The notes: generated by a model not told the origin, from the letters alone. A stretch of DNA of 36,683 nucleotides from Pelargonium tetragonum (GCA_036897445.1 JAYMTL010000167.1:1-36683); one strand, 5' to 3'; shown: positions 1-12,479, counted from the first letter of the stretch. Made by a program: numbers and translations.

Positions 1-790
1 GAAAAAATCTTGACTTCTTTGGCTACTATTACTGACTTCTTCTTACCGTAGCCCAGAGCTATTCTCTTACTCTGTATGTATCCCTGTCCTAACAGCCTTC
101 TTAACAAATAGATATATATACCTGCCTTTTAGCTTGTCTTACGGGGTCTATGGAAGCTGTATTCTTAATTAGAGTCATTGTTAAAAGAATTACCTATTTT
201 TATTAGTAGAGTCTTCTATCCGTACAGTAACTAGCACTTATCTATCAGTTTCTGATTCTATTTTATAGTAGTTCTCAATAACATTAGGTAAGTAGCTAAG
301 GCAAGATTTATCTTGTTATCTGCTCTTATGTTAAGTAGGAAAGAGTCCTTCTTACCGACTGGCTGGAACTGAAGGAGGTTCATGCTAGATAGTTTTTTAT
401 ATAGATAGAACAAACCTATAACCACCAACTGACTCTTCTTAAGACTGACTTTGTGAATCATCTTTCCTTTCGTTTCCTTGTTCCTGACTTAAGAGAAAGC
501 TTTTTCTAGGGTTCTTAGTCTTTATTCCTTTATCCTGTATATTCATTCTTGATTGGATTTCTTTCATTAGTATGAAAGATTCTTCCTATTGGTTAGTTGA
601 CTTACTTACCTTGTTTCATAATCTTTCTTAGGTCTTATGTAAATAGAACTCATTACCCTTAGGTTTTTATCTTCTATTCTATCTCTAAAGTTTACCTTTT
701 CTTGATTTGTTAACTACTTAACTAGACAGAGATCCCTTTCATTCAATTCATTAGTTTACTTAGGTTCTTAATCAATTTCTTTTAAGTTTT
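1..790 (-). pseudogene. Decayed coding block, unassigned repeat, running off the left edge
   Basis: This block is pyrimidine-rich on the plus strand, so its sense strand is probably minus. It lacks the long A/T runs and G-runs of the neighbouring background. The minus strand holds two unusually open stretches within 1-490. One runs off the window edge and reads like a basic peptide (for example GYGKKKSVIVAKEVKIF). The other has an ATG at 459-461 and includes ADNKINLALATYL, with low-complexity lysine-rich sequence upstream. These peptides look more protein-like than most frames here, but I recognise no family. The setting, with TpA excess and many TAA/TAG, suggests a worn repeat-encoded gene rather than a working one. 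It could also be a chance run of open codons. Confidence 0.3.
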
Positions 791-3260
791 AAGGAAGTTG
801 TTTTTTTACCGGGTAGGGAAGATAGATAGAAAAATTTCCTCAAGTTGTTACGAAGATTTTAGTTCCATTTCCTTACTTTACTTAAAGCCTCTTTTTATTA
901 TTGAAATCCCTTTCAGTCATATTAGAGACTTCCTCTTTTTTATTTAGTATTTCAAATTTACCCGCATTATTAGGAACACCTACGCCTTTTCCTTAGAGCT
1001 AGACTGACTTTCTGGATCCCTTGTTTAGTCTTTCCCGTATCTGTAGAAGATAGGTAAGGAAAGCCCCAGTCTTATTAACTCAAAGAAAATTCCATTAATA
1101 AAAAAAGGGAACTGCCTTAAAAGCCAAGAAAAGGTAAATGAAAAGTATTCTAAATAAGACCTTAACCCTAGTAAGACTAAGGAATTTGATTAATAAAAGA
1201 CTATCTAACCTAGACCGGACCTCTACAAATACATATAAGTAATATAAGTACAAAACTAGCTATTAATACACTTTAGATAGAGAGTTTTTCATAAAAGGAG
1301 TGATTTTTTTCCTCAAGTGACTAATACTAAACGGGGTGCCTATCCTTGCATTTCTGACGCATAGACTCGAATAAAAAAGACAGGGATATGAAGTATAATT
1401 GAAGCTAACTCCTGATAGGGATCTTTATTTACTTAAAAAAAGGAAAAGAGATAAGGTACCACGTCCAGGCCAATGTCAAAGATTAAAGCACTCTTAACAA
1501 ATTCTTATTTTTTTAAGCAGTTGCACGGATTATTAGATGCATTAGAGCTTGAATTGTCTGAAATCTATCCTACCTAGTAGCTAGTTTTAACACTTAATAG
1601 AATAATGATGAATACCGAAATAAGAGAATCTTCAAAAAAGAGTCCGATAACAAGCGAGTAAAAAATTTTCTCAATATGAGAAAACTTTGGAGACTGCCCC
1701 TGACAATTACCCTTTTTGTTTTTCCTGCTTTTAAAGGAATATAGATTGAGTGGAGAATAGAGTGTTAAAATGAGAGCCTTTTTTATTTATAAAAAGATCT
1801 AAGATTTTTTTTTCCTGATAAGGTAATTGAGCTCTATTAAGTTCAGTCTTTTTCCAGTTTAAAAGATAAATTATATAAGTAAGTAAACAAGGAGGAGGGA
1901 ATGAATAGGCGAGTCCTTTTGGTAAGGAATTTTTAACTTAGAGTTTTCTAGGGGCACTCTATTTGGGATCAAGTTTATTTAAGTTAAGAGAGTCAGTCCA
2001 AAAAAAAGAGGGAATTTTAAGAAGGGGATCCAGTTGCAAACTTAGAAGATAGAAAGGCAGACTAAGATAAGGTATAGTAGCTTTGTAAAGGTTTTAGTAC
2101 TAAAAGCGTCTATTTCAAGACAGCTCTGGAGAAATTTTAGTAGGTTAATAATGCTGGCTATGAAGAGTAGGGTAGAGATTCCTGTTATATTATATAGTTA
2201 AGAGTTAGGCTTTTTCAGAAAGAAGATCCATAAGACAACAGGTCTAGCTATAAGGATTGGTCTTATAGAGTAAAAAACAAGTGTCAATAAGAGTCAGGCT
2301 CCTATGCATAATCAGATAGAGATACAGGATAGACTTGTATAGCTCTAAGGAATCCAAGGAAAGGGAAATCTTAAGTCAAAAAGGAGTTCGTGCGATTAGA
2401 ACCTTTGTAGTTTCTTACGTATTCTGGTTAAAGTTATTTAGGAATAAAAAAGAATTTTCTTAACTATAACTCATAGCAGTACCCCCTGTTAACTCAAATT
2501 GAAAAGTAACCCCACTTGAAAAAAGAAAGCTTCCTTTTGGCTTTCCTTGCCGTCTGGACTAGATGAGAATATGAAACCCTTTTCTCTTTCCCTATCTTTG
2601 TGAATCCTATGTCTTCATTTCCTTAGGGGTTTCTTGATCGCACTTTTCAACAGGGAAGTACTAAACAAGTTTTTACCTGTTTATTTACTCAACTTATTTG
2701 ACTCCGAAATAGGAAACAAGGTAACACAAGAGCAACTCTTGCCTTATAGCCAACCCCTTCTTCTTAACCTTTTCTATAAACTCTTTCTTCCTAAATAGAC
2801 TGAGCCTATTTCAATTTAGAAAAGAGACTCTTGTAGCTATATGTGTAGCTATATGAAACATGAATTTCTTTTTCTTTCGGAAAAGACTGAGGGATATTGT
2901 AAGAAATATTCCATATAAAAGTGCCTAATAAGTTATTATATTAAATAGAGTATCCTTGCCAGTTAGTTTATTCAGAATTCCTTTATTTGATTTTCATTCT
3001 TTCTTTGTTTCATTTAATAAGATCGACGGCCAAGCTAGACTGCTTCTTTTTCGAGAGTAGTCTTTCGTTAAACAACGGGTGCTAGGAATCCCTACCCCTA
3101 AGGAACTTGACTGAATGAAGTGTATTCGTTTTCAAGGGATTCCCGGGTCTATCTCTTTTCTTAGGATAGTCCAAATTAGGAGACACTCACAAGCTAAAAC
3201 CGAGTCTATTCCTTATGCCAGCTAGTAGATACGGAATTTTAAATAAGAAAAAGACAAGTC
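791..3260. other. Gene-free AT-rich background
   Basis: No frame of convincing length or composition is present. The sequence alternates A/T runs with short G-runs and C-runs, and TAA/TAG are dense in all six frames. A perfect 12-bp tandem duplication lies at 2832-2855. I see no RNA gene, no terminal repeats and no promoter that can be tied to a gene. Confidence 0.6.
2832..2855. repeat. Perfect 12-bp tandem duplication (two copies)
   Basis: The 12-mer TGTAGCTATATG occurs twice head to tail at 2832-2843 and 2844-2855 without mismatch. Perfect identity inside otherwise degraded sequence suggests a recent slippage or small tandem duplication. No function is implied. Confidence 0.8.
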
Positions 3261-3560
3261 TGACGTCGGGCCTATCCTCTTATCTTCACTTACTTAGCTT
3301 TCTTATAGCCTTAGGAGACCTATACTAGTACTAGGATTCTTCTTCTCCTTGTAGCGGGCACTCTTCTTATCTTATAGGGCTTTCCTGTCTTTTGAGGCTT
3401 AGTTGTCCTTTGTAGCTGTACTTTTTTCTAGCCTACTAGACTTTATTAGAGTTATTATAGTCTATAGTCTTACTCATTATATATAGTAGAGATTTTAATA
3501 AGTTATTGTAAAGTTTTTAGAGTGCTGTATAAACAGTATACAGTTAGAATTTTTAGTTGT
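3261..3560 (-). pseudogene. Decayed coding-like block, basic peptide on minus strand
   Basis: This is a short smooth-textured block. The minus strand is A-rich and in one frame gives a strongly basic peptide (for example KPQKTGKPYKIRRVPATRRRR) before stops become frequent. Basic low-complexity stretches are common in nucleic-acid-binding parts of mobile-element proteins, but nothing here fixes a family. The block passes into very TA-rich sequence after about 3400. I regard it as an eroded repeat fragment of unknown type. Confidence 0.2.
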
Positions 3561-5150
3561 TAAGGGTAAGAACCTCTTTTTTTAGTTGCAACTAGCACTA
3601 TACCGTAGAGATTTCATAGCTCCCACCCTATAAACTCTTTATCGACTAAGGGTTTACTTTAGCATAATCTGGGATTTTTAGATCCCTAAAAGGAACCCCT
3701 TTTAAATGCTTACCTTTAGTGCTTACATTTTTAGAACCCTTCACCTTATTACACTGCTTTGATTTGAGTAAACACAAGTAGGATATAAAAAGAGTCCTTT
3801 ACTTTGTATTCCTACGGGCTACTTTGGGAGTTTTCAATCAACAACAGGGCTTTGCAATCCATTTTTTCTACTTAGTAATAGAGTACATTACTAAAATATT
3901 CTACTCCGTACTAAACTTAAGGGAATCCTAGGATTTCGTAATATTGAAATGAAAAAGCATGCCACTCGTAGCCAGAAACGAATACAAATATCCTAAAAAG
4001 GGGGACTTCGCAACATCTTTTAGTAAAAATGCAGTAATTGCCCCCTTTGTTTGTTTTGCTCAGAGTATAATCAGATTTTAAGACCAAGCTACCCAAGATT
4101 CGTACTTAGCTTTTCCTAACAAAAAAAAGCAGGAGGAACTTTAGAATAGAAGGGGACCCTCCCCCTTTACGCATAATTTTAGAAGAAAGAAATTTTTAAA
4201 GTATACACTTATATTGAATTCAACAATATCAAAGATTGTAAGGGCTTTTCCCCGGAGTTTGATACGCAGTCTGGAAAGATTTTATTTGTCCAAAAATCTG
4301 TAATACAAAATCTAACAAGTAAGAAATCCAAACTAAAAGTCTTTTTTAGTAATAGGTATAGTAAAGAAGAGAGGCCTGGCCCCGGCTTGAGTTTAGCTTT
4401 TTGCAGTTTCGTTAGTATGAGAGCCTCCCATGTTAGTTTTGTCCCTTTTGCAAAAACTTTCTTTTAGCGTCATACTAAAAGAATTTAATAAGCTAAGCTT
4501 TAACATAACTCTCAGAGAAATGAAACTTATTTTGGGACCCTTTTCTTCGAATCCCTTAGTTTAACTTTTTTGAGTTACTTCTTGTTTAGTCTCTAGATCC
4601 CATGTACTTTAGAAGGAAGAAGCTTTTTAGAGGAACAGCTCCTCAGCCGAGCACCCCACGGCAGAAACAGCTTTGACTTCCCCGTATTGATTGGTAACTT
4701 AGTAAACGTTTGCTTTTAGGACTGGGAACTCCTTATATATATAAAGGAATCCACTAAGAACGAAACACTTAAAAGCTTATAAAAATCCCTCGAAATTTTG
4801 TTGACTTAAAACTTCTGGCACTTGTGTCAAAAGATCCCTATAATTTTTCTGGCTATCCTTAAGGACAATGCTGTACTCAAGACTAGGTCAACTCAGGATA
4901 AAGTAAGCGAAGTCCGCCTCAAAGGGCACATAAATTTTGCTTGAAATCTAGAAATTCCCTTTGTTTCTATTTCAATTTGTCAGCACGGATAGGAAGCGCT
5001 TAAGAGCAGAAGTTTTTATTATAAAAAGAATTTCCACTAATTATAGGGTTGTATCTAAAAAGAGCTTAGGCACGCATCTTTTAAAAATACGATATGAAAA
5101 GCTATCCCTAAAAGCTTAATAAGGTATACCTGTACCAAGGAAAGAGATCT
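3561..5150. other. Gene-free AT-rich background with short G-run/C-run dyads
   Basis: No supportable gene is present. The stretch contains several short dyads flanked by A/T runs: AAAAGG/CCTTTT around a 4-nt centre at 3688-3703, a G-run followed by C-runs at 4150-4168, and an AT-core dyad beginning CCTTATATATATAAAGG at 4731-4747. These look like products of base composition rather than genes. No tRNA or rRNA was seen. Confidence 0.6.
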
Positions 5151-5600
5151 GTATGATAGCTTTTTTATGGTAGTTAGGACTTAGAAGCGAGTACTATTCT
5201 TATTTATTGTAAGGAAGTACTAGAAAGATTATGTATTATAGAGTATTCTAGAAAGTTCTTAATTCTTAAGAAAAGAAGTTCTCTTAGATGGATTATATGT
5301 CAGAATATAGTATAGATAAGTTAGAATAGTTATTGTTTAGATAGTCCTGTAGTTTAGGTCTTACAATTGATATAAAGTTCTTATTAGTCTAATTCTAATT
5401 TCTTAGTTGTATTAGTTTTAGTAGATATAGTAATTGATCAGGTATAGTCGTGTCGACAGCTATAAAGTTCTTGTTTTATAGTATATTCTATAGGATTCCT
5501 TTATACTACATATGAATTTCAAGCAATGCCTTAACTAGGACTCGTATATTCTTATACTTAGGATACTATATCTCAAATTTTTACCAGTCCGGGGTGTTAA
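5151..5600 (+). mobile_element. Possible fossil fragment of a Gypsy-type LTR retrotransposon (reverse transcriptase trace)
   Basis: This is a smooth, very TA-rich block distinct from its flanks. Around 5511-5531 the plus strand reads YEFQAMP, resembling the conserved YEF..MPFGL block of Ty3/Gypsy reverse transcriptases. Sequence upstream is only loosely compatible with that domain. No long terminal repeats, primer-binding site or other pol domains could be recognised. The fragment is thoroughly broken and would be old. A chance match is quite possible, because the recognisable core is only about seven residues. Confidence 0.2.
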
Positions 5601-8600
5601 AAGCTTCTGAGAAACATTAGCTGAAGTTCCTTTTCTTATCGGCATCCCAACCAAAGGGGCTTTTGTCTACTCTTAATTACGAGTCTAGAGTCGGCCTTAG
5701 CCTACCGACTTAAAGTGGAATTGCTCCTACTTCTCAATAAAAGGGCACCCATATCCTTGTAGATAAGAGATTTTTACTACTTTAGTTTTAGTAAAGGTAA
5801 ATCGCGAGAATCCTGAGTCCTGTAATTAGTTTTTAAGTCTTTTCGTCGGAGTCCCGAATTAAAGGTAATTCTATGCTTCTAGTGAATTTGAGTTTTAGGT
5901 CACACTATATAATAAAGGTATTCCGTTGTCTCGTGGATAATTGCTCGTTTTTGTTTTTAATAAAAGAACTTCCGCTTTTAGTATAAGTTTACGGGAATTT
6001 AGAATGCAGCAAAAATGAAAGAGTAAAGAAAATCATTCCCCCTAAGATTAGGAGTTGCTTATATATTTTTGGGACCAAAGAGCTTCTATACGAATGGAAC
6101 ACCTTAGGCGCTCAAGCATAAATAAAAATACCAGAGAGTTGTCGTGTATACGAATATTAAAGGCGAGGCTAGCTTTTTAGGCACTTTATCTTGTAATTCC
6201 GTTTGAAGAAACCTAATATTTGACAAAGTTTTCCTAAACTAAAAAGGGTCTAGGGTCTTTAAATGCTTTTATTTACTCAATTGAGAGCATTGCTTTCAAA
6301 TCGGGTGTAAATTGGGTTAAGCTAATGTTTCTATAAGGGGGCAGGAATGAAAATCTGTCTATATCTGGGATATTTATTTTATTGGTTTACTTTTTGTATT
6401 GAGAATCCTAAAGGCAGACCGTTAAGAATTTCTTTACAAACCAAAGGATCTAAGAGGAGCCCTTAATCTATATAGCGAGAACCCAGTTAGTAGGGCTTTT
6501 CAAAATTTTTGCAATGAAGCTTTCTAATTAGAATATCCCCGAGCAGAAACTCCTTACTTTAGAGCCTCCTCTTAATCAAAAAAAGTTTAGTATTATGCCT
6601 AGGCAGATGCTTAGAGGGAGAGGGTCTGTTAGACAAAAAAACTCTAGTACGGGCGGGTTATTTTGGTGCTTCGGGTTACTAATGAAAAGTCTTGGATAAG
6701 GAAAACCCCTCCTTGAGGAATTGGAATGCTCAGTCAAAGGGAACTTTATAAGATTAATCGTTGGATAACGAATTTCAATTTAATACAATAAACTGAAACA
6801 GATTTTGACTTGAACTTAGGAGACAGCTACCCTTTCCACAGGGATTTCTGTAGTATAGTTATAGCTACTATAATATTAGTATTAAGGGGTTGCGCTAAAA
6901 AGAAAGATTTTTTAGGGGGCACCCTCTGGGCCTGAAACCCTTGTTTTTCCACCAGGGCAGTATATACTCTCTAATCGATTCAAATTCCCGGCTTGTTTCA
7001 TACATTCCACTTAAGGATAAGGACTCTCTATAGTATACCCAAGCCCTATATATTTGACATGCTATAAAAGTGGAACCTTTATCAGTCTGTTACAACCTAG
7101 ATTTAGGGATTTGAACTCGCGGGTTTAGTCTTAATTGAGAGAGTTTACCCATTTTAGATAGAATTTAAGCCCGCAGTTCTTTGGTTTAGTATTATTTAGT
7201 ACTACCCTCGTGTAGACCTATCAAACTAAAAGGAGTTGTGTTATTTTTATATCTATCTAACTAAGTAATTTAGAATTCTCTCGTTCAAGCTCTACACCGG
7301 ATCCCGCGCTGTATTGTTGTAGTAAAGAAAGTTTGTTCCTCTTTCTAAGATACAAATGCATAGGAGCCGGTCATTTTATAGTATTTAAATAATAAGTCAT
7401 AGGTTTTTTACAACAAATCGAGGTATCGCGCCTACTGAAAAGGTTACTCCCCAGGCTCCGTTTAAAGAGTAATTTATAAAAAAGACACCGAAAATTAGAA
7501 ATAGAGGCCCCTAACACTTGGGCATATAAACGAAAAACTTTGTTGATCTTAAATTCATATTCGTTGGTGTAGCAGTTCAAGACCCTTTATTTATATTTAG
7601 TTTCGCAATCTTATCTTAGCTGCAAGAGACTCTCAAAATAACGATAAGGATGCCTTAGTAATTCATCAATATAAGAGATCCAAAAGTTTGTTTATTTCCT
7701 ACATTTTCTTACTAGCCGCGCCTAAGGGTTTAATTCGGTTGGCAAGACGCGAGCATAATTTACTTATGATACAAGATTTCCTACAAACCGAGACTTTTTT
7801 TTAGGTTTCAAAAGTATTTGCCAGTTACTCTGATATAGAGGAGATTCATCTTTTAAGGGGGTTTGTAGTTTACTGTTGTATGCTATTTCTAATTTTCACT
7901 TTTTTTACGAACTTTTAACTATGAAGAACGGATCGAAACAACCCATTTCTTCAAACGCTTACAAATTGACCTTGTTTTAAGGGACCAGAAATGAAGTACG
8001 AGATACCCCCCTGGAACCCTGGGCTTATTAGCCAAAACCATACATCGCCTATCGAAGTTTTTCAACCGCGAGAACCACTATATGAAAAAGATAGAAATCT
8101 CCTACTTCATTTTCAGTAGTATCTAAATCAACTTAGTTTACTCGGACGGAGGTTCGGAGTAAGCTAGGGGTTGGCCGGATTTATTTAGTGGTATTATCGA
8201 ACCTACTTAGCTTTCGGAGTTCTCTGTGAATCAGTATCTAGTATTAGTAGTAAGACTTGAACCAACAGATTCTAATTGGATTACGGTTTCGCTTTAACAA
8301 AGGAAACTAAAGAGTAAGGTTTTGACTTTATAGAGTTCTATTAAATTAATAAGACTAAAAAAAGGCATTCTATATAAGCGATTGTTTTGCCTGAAAATTC
8401 GTTAACCCAGAGTATCTGAACTTATAATTACATTTTCTTTATGTGCCCCTAGGGCTTAAAAGACTTTCTAGTAAAGATATTTTTACACCAAGGTTTTCTC
8501 CATGAGAATTGAGTTAGCAATTACAAGTACCAAAAAATTAGAAATACATCAAGAGTGCCCTTTCTTTCCACACTTTTGCTCTAATAACAGGGCTTAACAC

Positions 8601-9523
8601 TTAACACAAAGAAGGGGTTTATAAAGACTTTTAAAGGGCTATATTAATCTAGCCATACGGGTCCTTTTATACCGAGCTTTTCGAGCAAAAGCAGATACTG
8701 TCATATTTTGTTTTGTAAAGAAGGGAGTCCCTTTAATTTGCAAGAGCAGCTAATAAAAAGAAACCTAGTTTAGATTTTAGCTTTTCTTTGTCAAGACACC
8801 CCGGGAATTAAGAATAACGAATAGAGAGAGGGTATTAGCTTTAAAACAAAATCTAAGTGTCCATGGGATATTTTACCAAGAAACTCTCACTATATAGTAA
8901 ACTAGGGGCTGTTAGAATTTAGTATTTAGTAATTGAGAATGCTAAAACGATACTCATTTTTATTTCAGGTTTTAGAGTTGTTTGAACAAAGTCAAAGTAG
9001 TATTATAAAAGCGGTCCAGTTTCTTACAAAGTAATTTCTTTCAGATAGACATATAAACTTTCTTTTTGCAAAAATGCGTCTTACCAAGAGTCTCCTCTCC
9101 TTTTAAGTTTTAGGGCGGGATGGCGTTATTAACTAGAAGCTTGCTTTTCGTCTTGTAAACGTTCGAAGGGCTCCTTTATTCATTTTCTATCAAGTTTGGG
9201 ACTAACCTCCCTTTTAAACTTTAAAGGGTTCCGTTAAATTTATAGGATTCTTATCTTTTTATGTAAATACTCCGGCCTTCCCTTGGGGAGGAAGACTTAT
9301 TAGTTTTTAGAAGAAGCCCTTTTTACTTAGTTAGTTTCAAATGCCTATACTTTTCAAGCTTTCTGTTAAAAGGAATTCCCGCTCTAATTGAGTTGGAAAT
9401 GTACCAGAAGTTTACTCTTTTATTCCATATTTACCTGAGGCTGCCAGCTCCTTAAAAGCGGTTCAGATGTTAATTGCTTTTTGTGACGGATATTTATCTT
9501 AAAAACTTTCGGACGAAGGATGT
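5601..9523. other. Gene-free AT-rich background
   Basis: I see no convincing coding sequence in these 3.9 kb. Open frames are short and mostly lack an ATG. Short G-run/C-run dyads recur, for example G-runs followed by a C-run around 6910-6930. Two loose tRNA T-arm-like matches, near 7110 and 8254 on the minus strand, do not fold into a cloverleaf and are not called as RNA genes. Confidence 0.6.
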
Positions 9524-9594
9524 AGGAACCCGCCGGATTTGAACCGACGAATACAAGTTTTGCAGACTAAAGCCTTACCACTTGTAAGGTTTCC
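9524..9594 (-). tRNA. Degenerate tRNA-Cys(GCA)-like sequence
   Basis: Read on the minus strand this is 71 nt with clear tRNA landmarks. It has a T-arm GTCGG-TTCAAAT-CCGGC (five pairs including one G-T), followed by a seven-base acceptor strand GGGTTCC that pairs with a 5' GGAAACC except for one A-G mismatch. An anticodon loop CTGCAAA with anticodon GCA sits on a stem of about four pairs, and AAGTGGTAAGGC resembles the D-arm of plastid and bacterial tRNA-Cys. The D-region is abnormal: its best stem, CCTTAC/GTAAGG, overlaps the acceptor and leaves no normal spacer. It therefore looks like a diverged or dead tRNA gene, perhaps of organellar origin, or an unusual organellar tRNA. No neighbouring genes help to decide. 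Confidence 0.4.
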
Positions 9595-10320
9595 CGCTAA
9601 AAGGGCTCCTGCTAGACAAGCCTTGGAATTTCCCATAATATACTGGAAACTATCGAAGACAGGTTAATCTCTAAGAATCCACCTGCTACCTCTTTTCGCC
9701 GTCTTGGACGTTACCCTCCCTCAGATAGATCCTTTTTCTTATACTTATTAGATTAGTTAATTAGTAAAGAAGGAGACTATTAAGAAAGATTAGGAACAAA
9801 TTCCAAATAAATAGAACTAAAGATAACAACTATTAATTACAACAATAATAAATGAATTCTAAGACCATTTCCGTGCCAGAAAACCCGGGTTAGCCTGTCC
9901 AGTAAGCTGATTTTTTTATGCATTTCACAGGTTTATGCCCGGTTAACAAGATATTTTCTACAGACCTAAACTAACTCCTTATGCTAGAGTAGATAAGAAA
10001 CTTTGATTTTGAATTCTCCTATATAGCTTTAGAGTTGGAAACAGAGGAACACCTGCTAACAAAAATTAGGCAGACTCCTTACTTTCAATCAATTACTTTC
10101 CTGTAAAAGCTAATGGGTTTACAGATTCTTTAGAACAATGCCAAAGTTACTATCTAAAATGCTTTTTTTATCTATAGGTTTGGGTACGGAGTCATTTTTC
10201 GGCCCATTTTACACCCCTTACCGATATAAAATTCTCGGGTTGCTTACTTTTGTAACAGCCAGTGTAGACTATTACATTCTGCAATTAAGGATCTGTACTC
10301 CATTACGGATAAGCCCCTAG
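9595..10320. other. Gene-free AT-rich background
   Basis: Nothing recognisable is present. One ATG frame of 60 codons lies at 10138-10320 on the plus strand. It is hydrophobic at the N-terminus and aromatic-rich, but it has no recognisable motif and is within what chance allows in 36 kb. I do not call it a gene. Confidence 0.55.
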
Positions 10321-11000
10321 TACAAGAGGAACCTTAAAAGAAGGCAATTACTAATACAATCTTAAACAACGATGCCCATACAATATAAATATTAATACAA
10401 GAATACTAAAAAGAATAAGAAAGACATAAGCAACAATAAGCAAAGGGAACCTTAACAAAAGTACAGGTATTCTACTTCTTGGCTCCCTCTAAAAAGCTAT
10501 AGCTCCTACTTCTATAGGTATAGCTTCTGTTCCTGCTAAGTCAATTAAGAAGTCTAAGCCGGTTGGGTATCCTATAAAGCATGCATACGTATTCAAGCAA
10601 CTACAGAGCTCGTTCTCTTTGTTACAGTCGGTAAGAAGGACACTATCTCAAAATCCACCTTTAATGCACTCTATAACGATAAAGACATAACACACTGAGT
10701 AACATCCATTAAAATTAGTACAATCCTATCCAATACTATAACTACTAAATACAATAGTACAGTAATACATAGCTACAAGCTACACTAAGTACAGTAACCC
10801 CTAACAAGAATAGTACAGTTTTTTATATAGCTCCTTTCCTAACTAACTCCTATAGTAATAGGTAAGATACAAGGAATCTCCGAGCTCCTATAACTAACAA
10901 ACTAAGAAGTAAAGCAAGTAGGTAATAGGCAGGTGGGTAGGGTATACGTGTGCGGATACATAATTTAAACAAGTATAGTACATTGTCCTCCTTCGCAAGG
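10321..11000 (+). pseudogene. Decayed coding-like block with one 65-codon open stretch
   Basis: This block is rich in A and C on the plus strand and keeps CpA there while TpG is scarce, giving a strand-asymmetric texture unlike the flanks. At 10493-10690 one plus-strand frame stays open for 65 codons, although it has no early start codon. It reads smoothly, for example VPAKSIKKSKPVGYPIKHAY, a lysine- and proline-containing stretch followed by a likely helix. I recognise no family. The downstream part (10690-10900) is low-complexity and full of stops. An eroded repeat-encoded protein is the simplest reading, and an exon fragment of a host gene is not excluded. Confidence 0.3.
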
Positions 11001-12476
11001 CTTATGGTTGGGAAGAGTCAATTTACTTACATACAAGGTTTCCTCCTTTAGTAATCTACATAGGGCAAAAGGAATTGTCTATTAGCTAGGGTAACCCTTC
11101 GGCATGCAGCTCCCTTTTCTTAGCGTTAAAAAAAAAGTCAAGAACTCCTTAAAAATGTATAATATATTAAGATAAGAGTCCTTTTTATTACTCAATTTGT
11201 AGCATATGTAACTATATATTACGCTTATTTAGGTTTAACAGCTCGCCCACCTTGAGGAATTACTTGCTAATACGTAAACACCCGCGGGGTCTATAGCTCT
11301 GTTTTACTGCCCGATTTTGAATCTCTTTTACAAGAAACTGCAGGGATTTCCGGGGCGTACTCTTTTTTTTTAGCTTTTGCCTTTATTAGAATAGTGCTAA
11401 AGGCTTTTAGAAGAGTAGCAATCACCAAACATTTATAAGGACCCTTACTCCTAACCTGGGTCTTTGGAGAGAGCAATACTATGCCGCTTTTCTATTTATT
11501 GCAAGTTACTCTATTAAAAGACTATTAAAGTGTCCAAGTTTTTCTAAGATTAAGATAAGGAGAGCTCTCCGTTTAAGAAGAAAGAGGTATATAGATATCC
11601 TTTTGAGTAAGCCCCTTTTCACAAATACTAAAGAACTCCAAGGAGCTTGAGATCCTATTCTAAGGTAATTCTGTTACTCTGAGTTGGGCGGTGCCCATAA
11701 TAAAGGGGTTCCTCGTAAACTGGATTTTGATTGATATGCATATCAACAAAAATCCTTTAACCCCTTCCAGAGTTTATTACCAACCTCATTTTCTCTTTTT
11801 CCCAGGAATCTAACAGTATTCTAATACTAAGAAATAGCGAGGAAATTCGTTAGGGCCCTTTTGAGTATTCTTTTTTATATTACCCAAACTCCTGCAATAA
11901 GATAAGAAATTTAATAGCGCAATAAAAAAGAGAATCCCAGCGCGCGTATCGTTCTATTAATTATTTCTAATGAGATTTTGAAAAACCACTCGACTTACTA
12001 GAAACCCAAGAGCACCTTTTAAATTATCTGCTTTGAAACCCAGGACTACTTTCTAAGGAATTCCAATAGGCTTTATAAGCCCTTCACTTAGAAAGCTCTC
12101 CTTAACTTCTAGAACTATGAAACTAACTCAATACTATATAAAAGCGAAACTTTTACAAGCAAGGTAGATTTCATTATTCGTAAAGACTCGAGGGCAACTA
12201 AATCTAAAGCAGCAAGCCCTGGGAAAGTAGTTAAGCCCTATCTACAAACTTACGAAAAAGAGTACACAAAGTAGGGTTCGAATCGAACTTAGTGCTTTAT
12301 AAGGCAAAAAAGTCCTTGTCTAGGCCTTAATCTTGAAAAAGTCTTGTGTAAGTAGTATAAAAACTTACTCGGTCGAATCTCTAAAAGCCAACGGAAATCG
12401 CCGAAACGGAGAAATTTCTTAAAATTCACAGCATCCTGACAAGAGGGTATAAGAGCAGTAACTTTTGCATCCTAAC
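11001..12476. other. Gene-free AT-rich background
   Basis: No supportable gene is present. A tRNA-T-arm-like motif at about 12275 is better explained as a small self-complementary sequence (GTTCG, three bases, CGAAC). A G-run/C-run dyad with GGGCGGTGCCC lies near 11688. Confidence 0.6.
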
Positions 12477-12479
12477 TAA

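Noticed and set aside
7085-7150. T-arm-like motif on the minus strand
   Set aside because: The putative T-stem has three mismatches out of five and the acceptor ends do not pair.
9430-9485. Sequence CTGCCAGCTCCTTAAAAGCGGTT resembling the small-subunit rRNA 530 loop
   Set aside because: Only scattered bases match, and no other rRNA landmark is found in the expected order on either side.
12270-12345. Possible tRNA on the minus strand around a GTTCGATTCGAAC T-arm-like motif with a GCC-like anticodon region
   Set aside because: The T-stem does not pair in tRNA register. The motif is self-complementary (GTTCG/CGAAC) and explains the resemblance, and acceptor pairing is absent.
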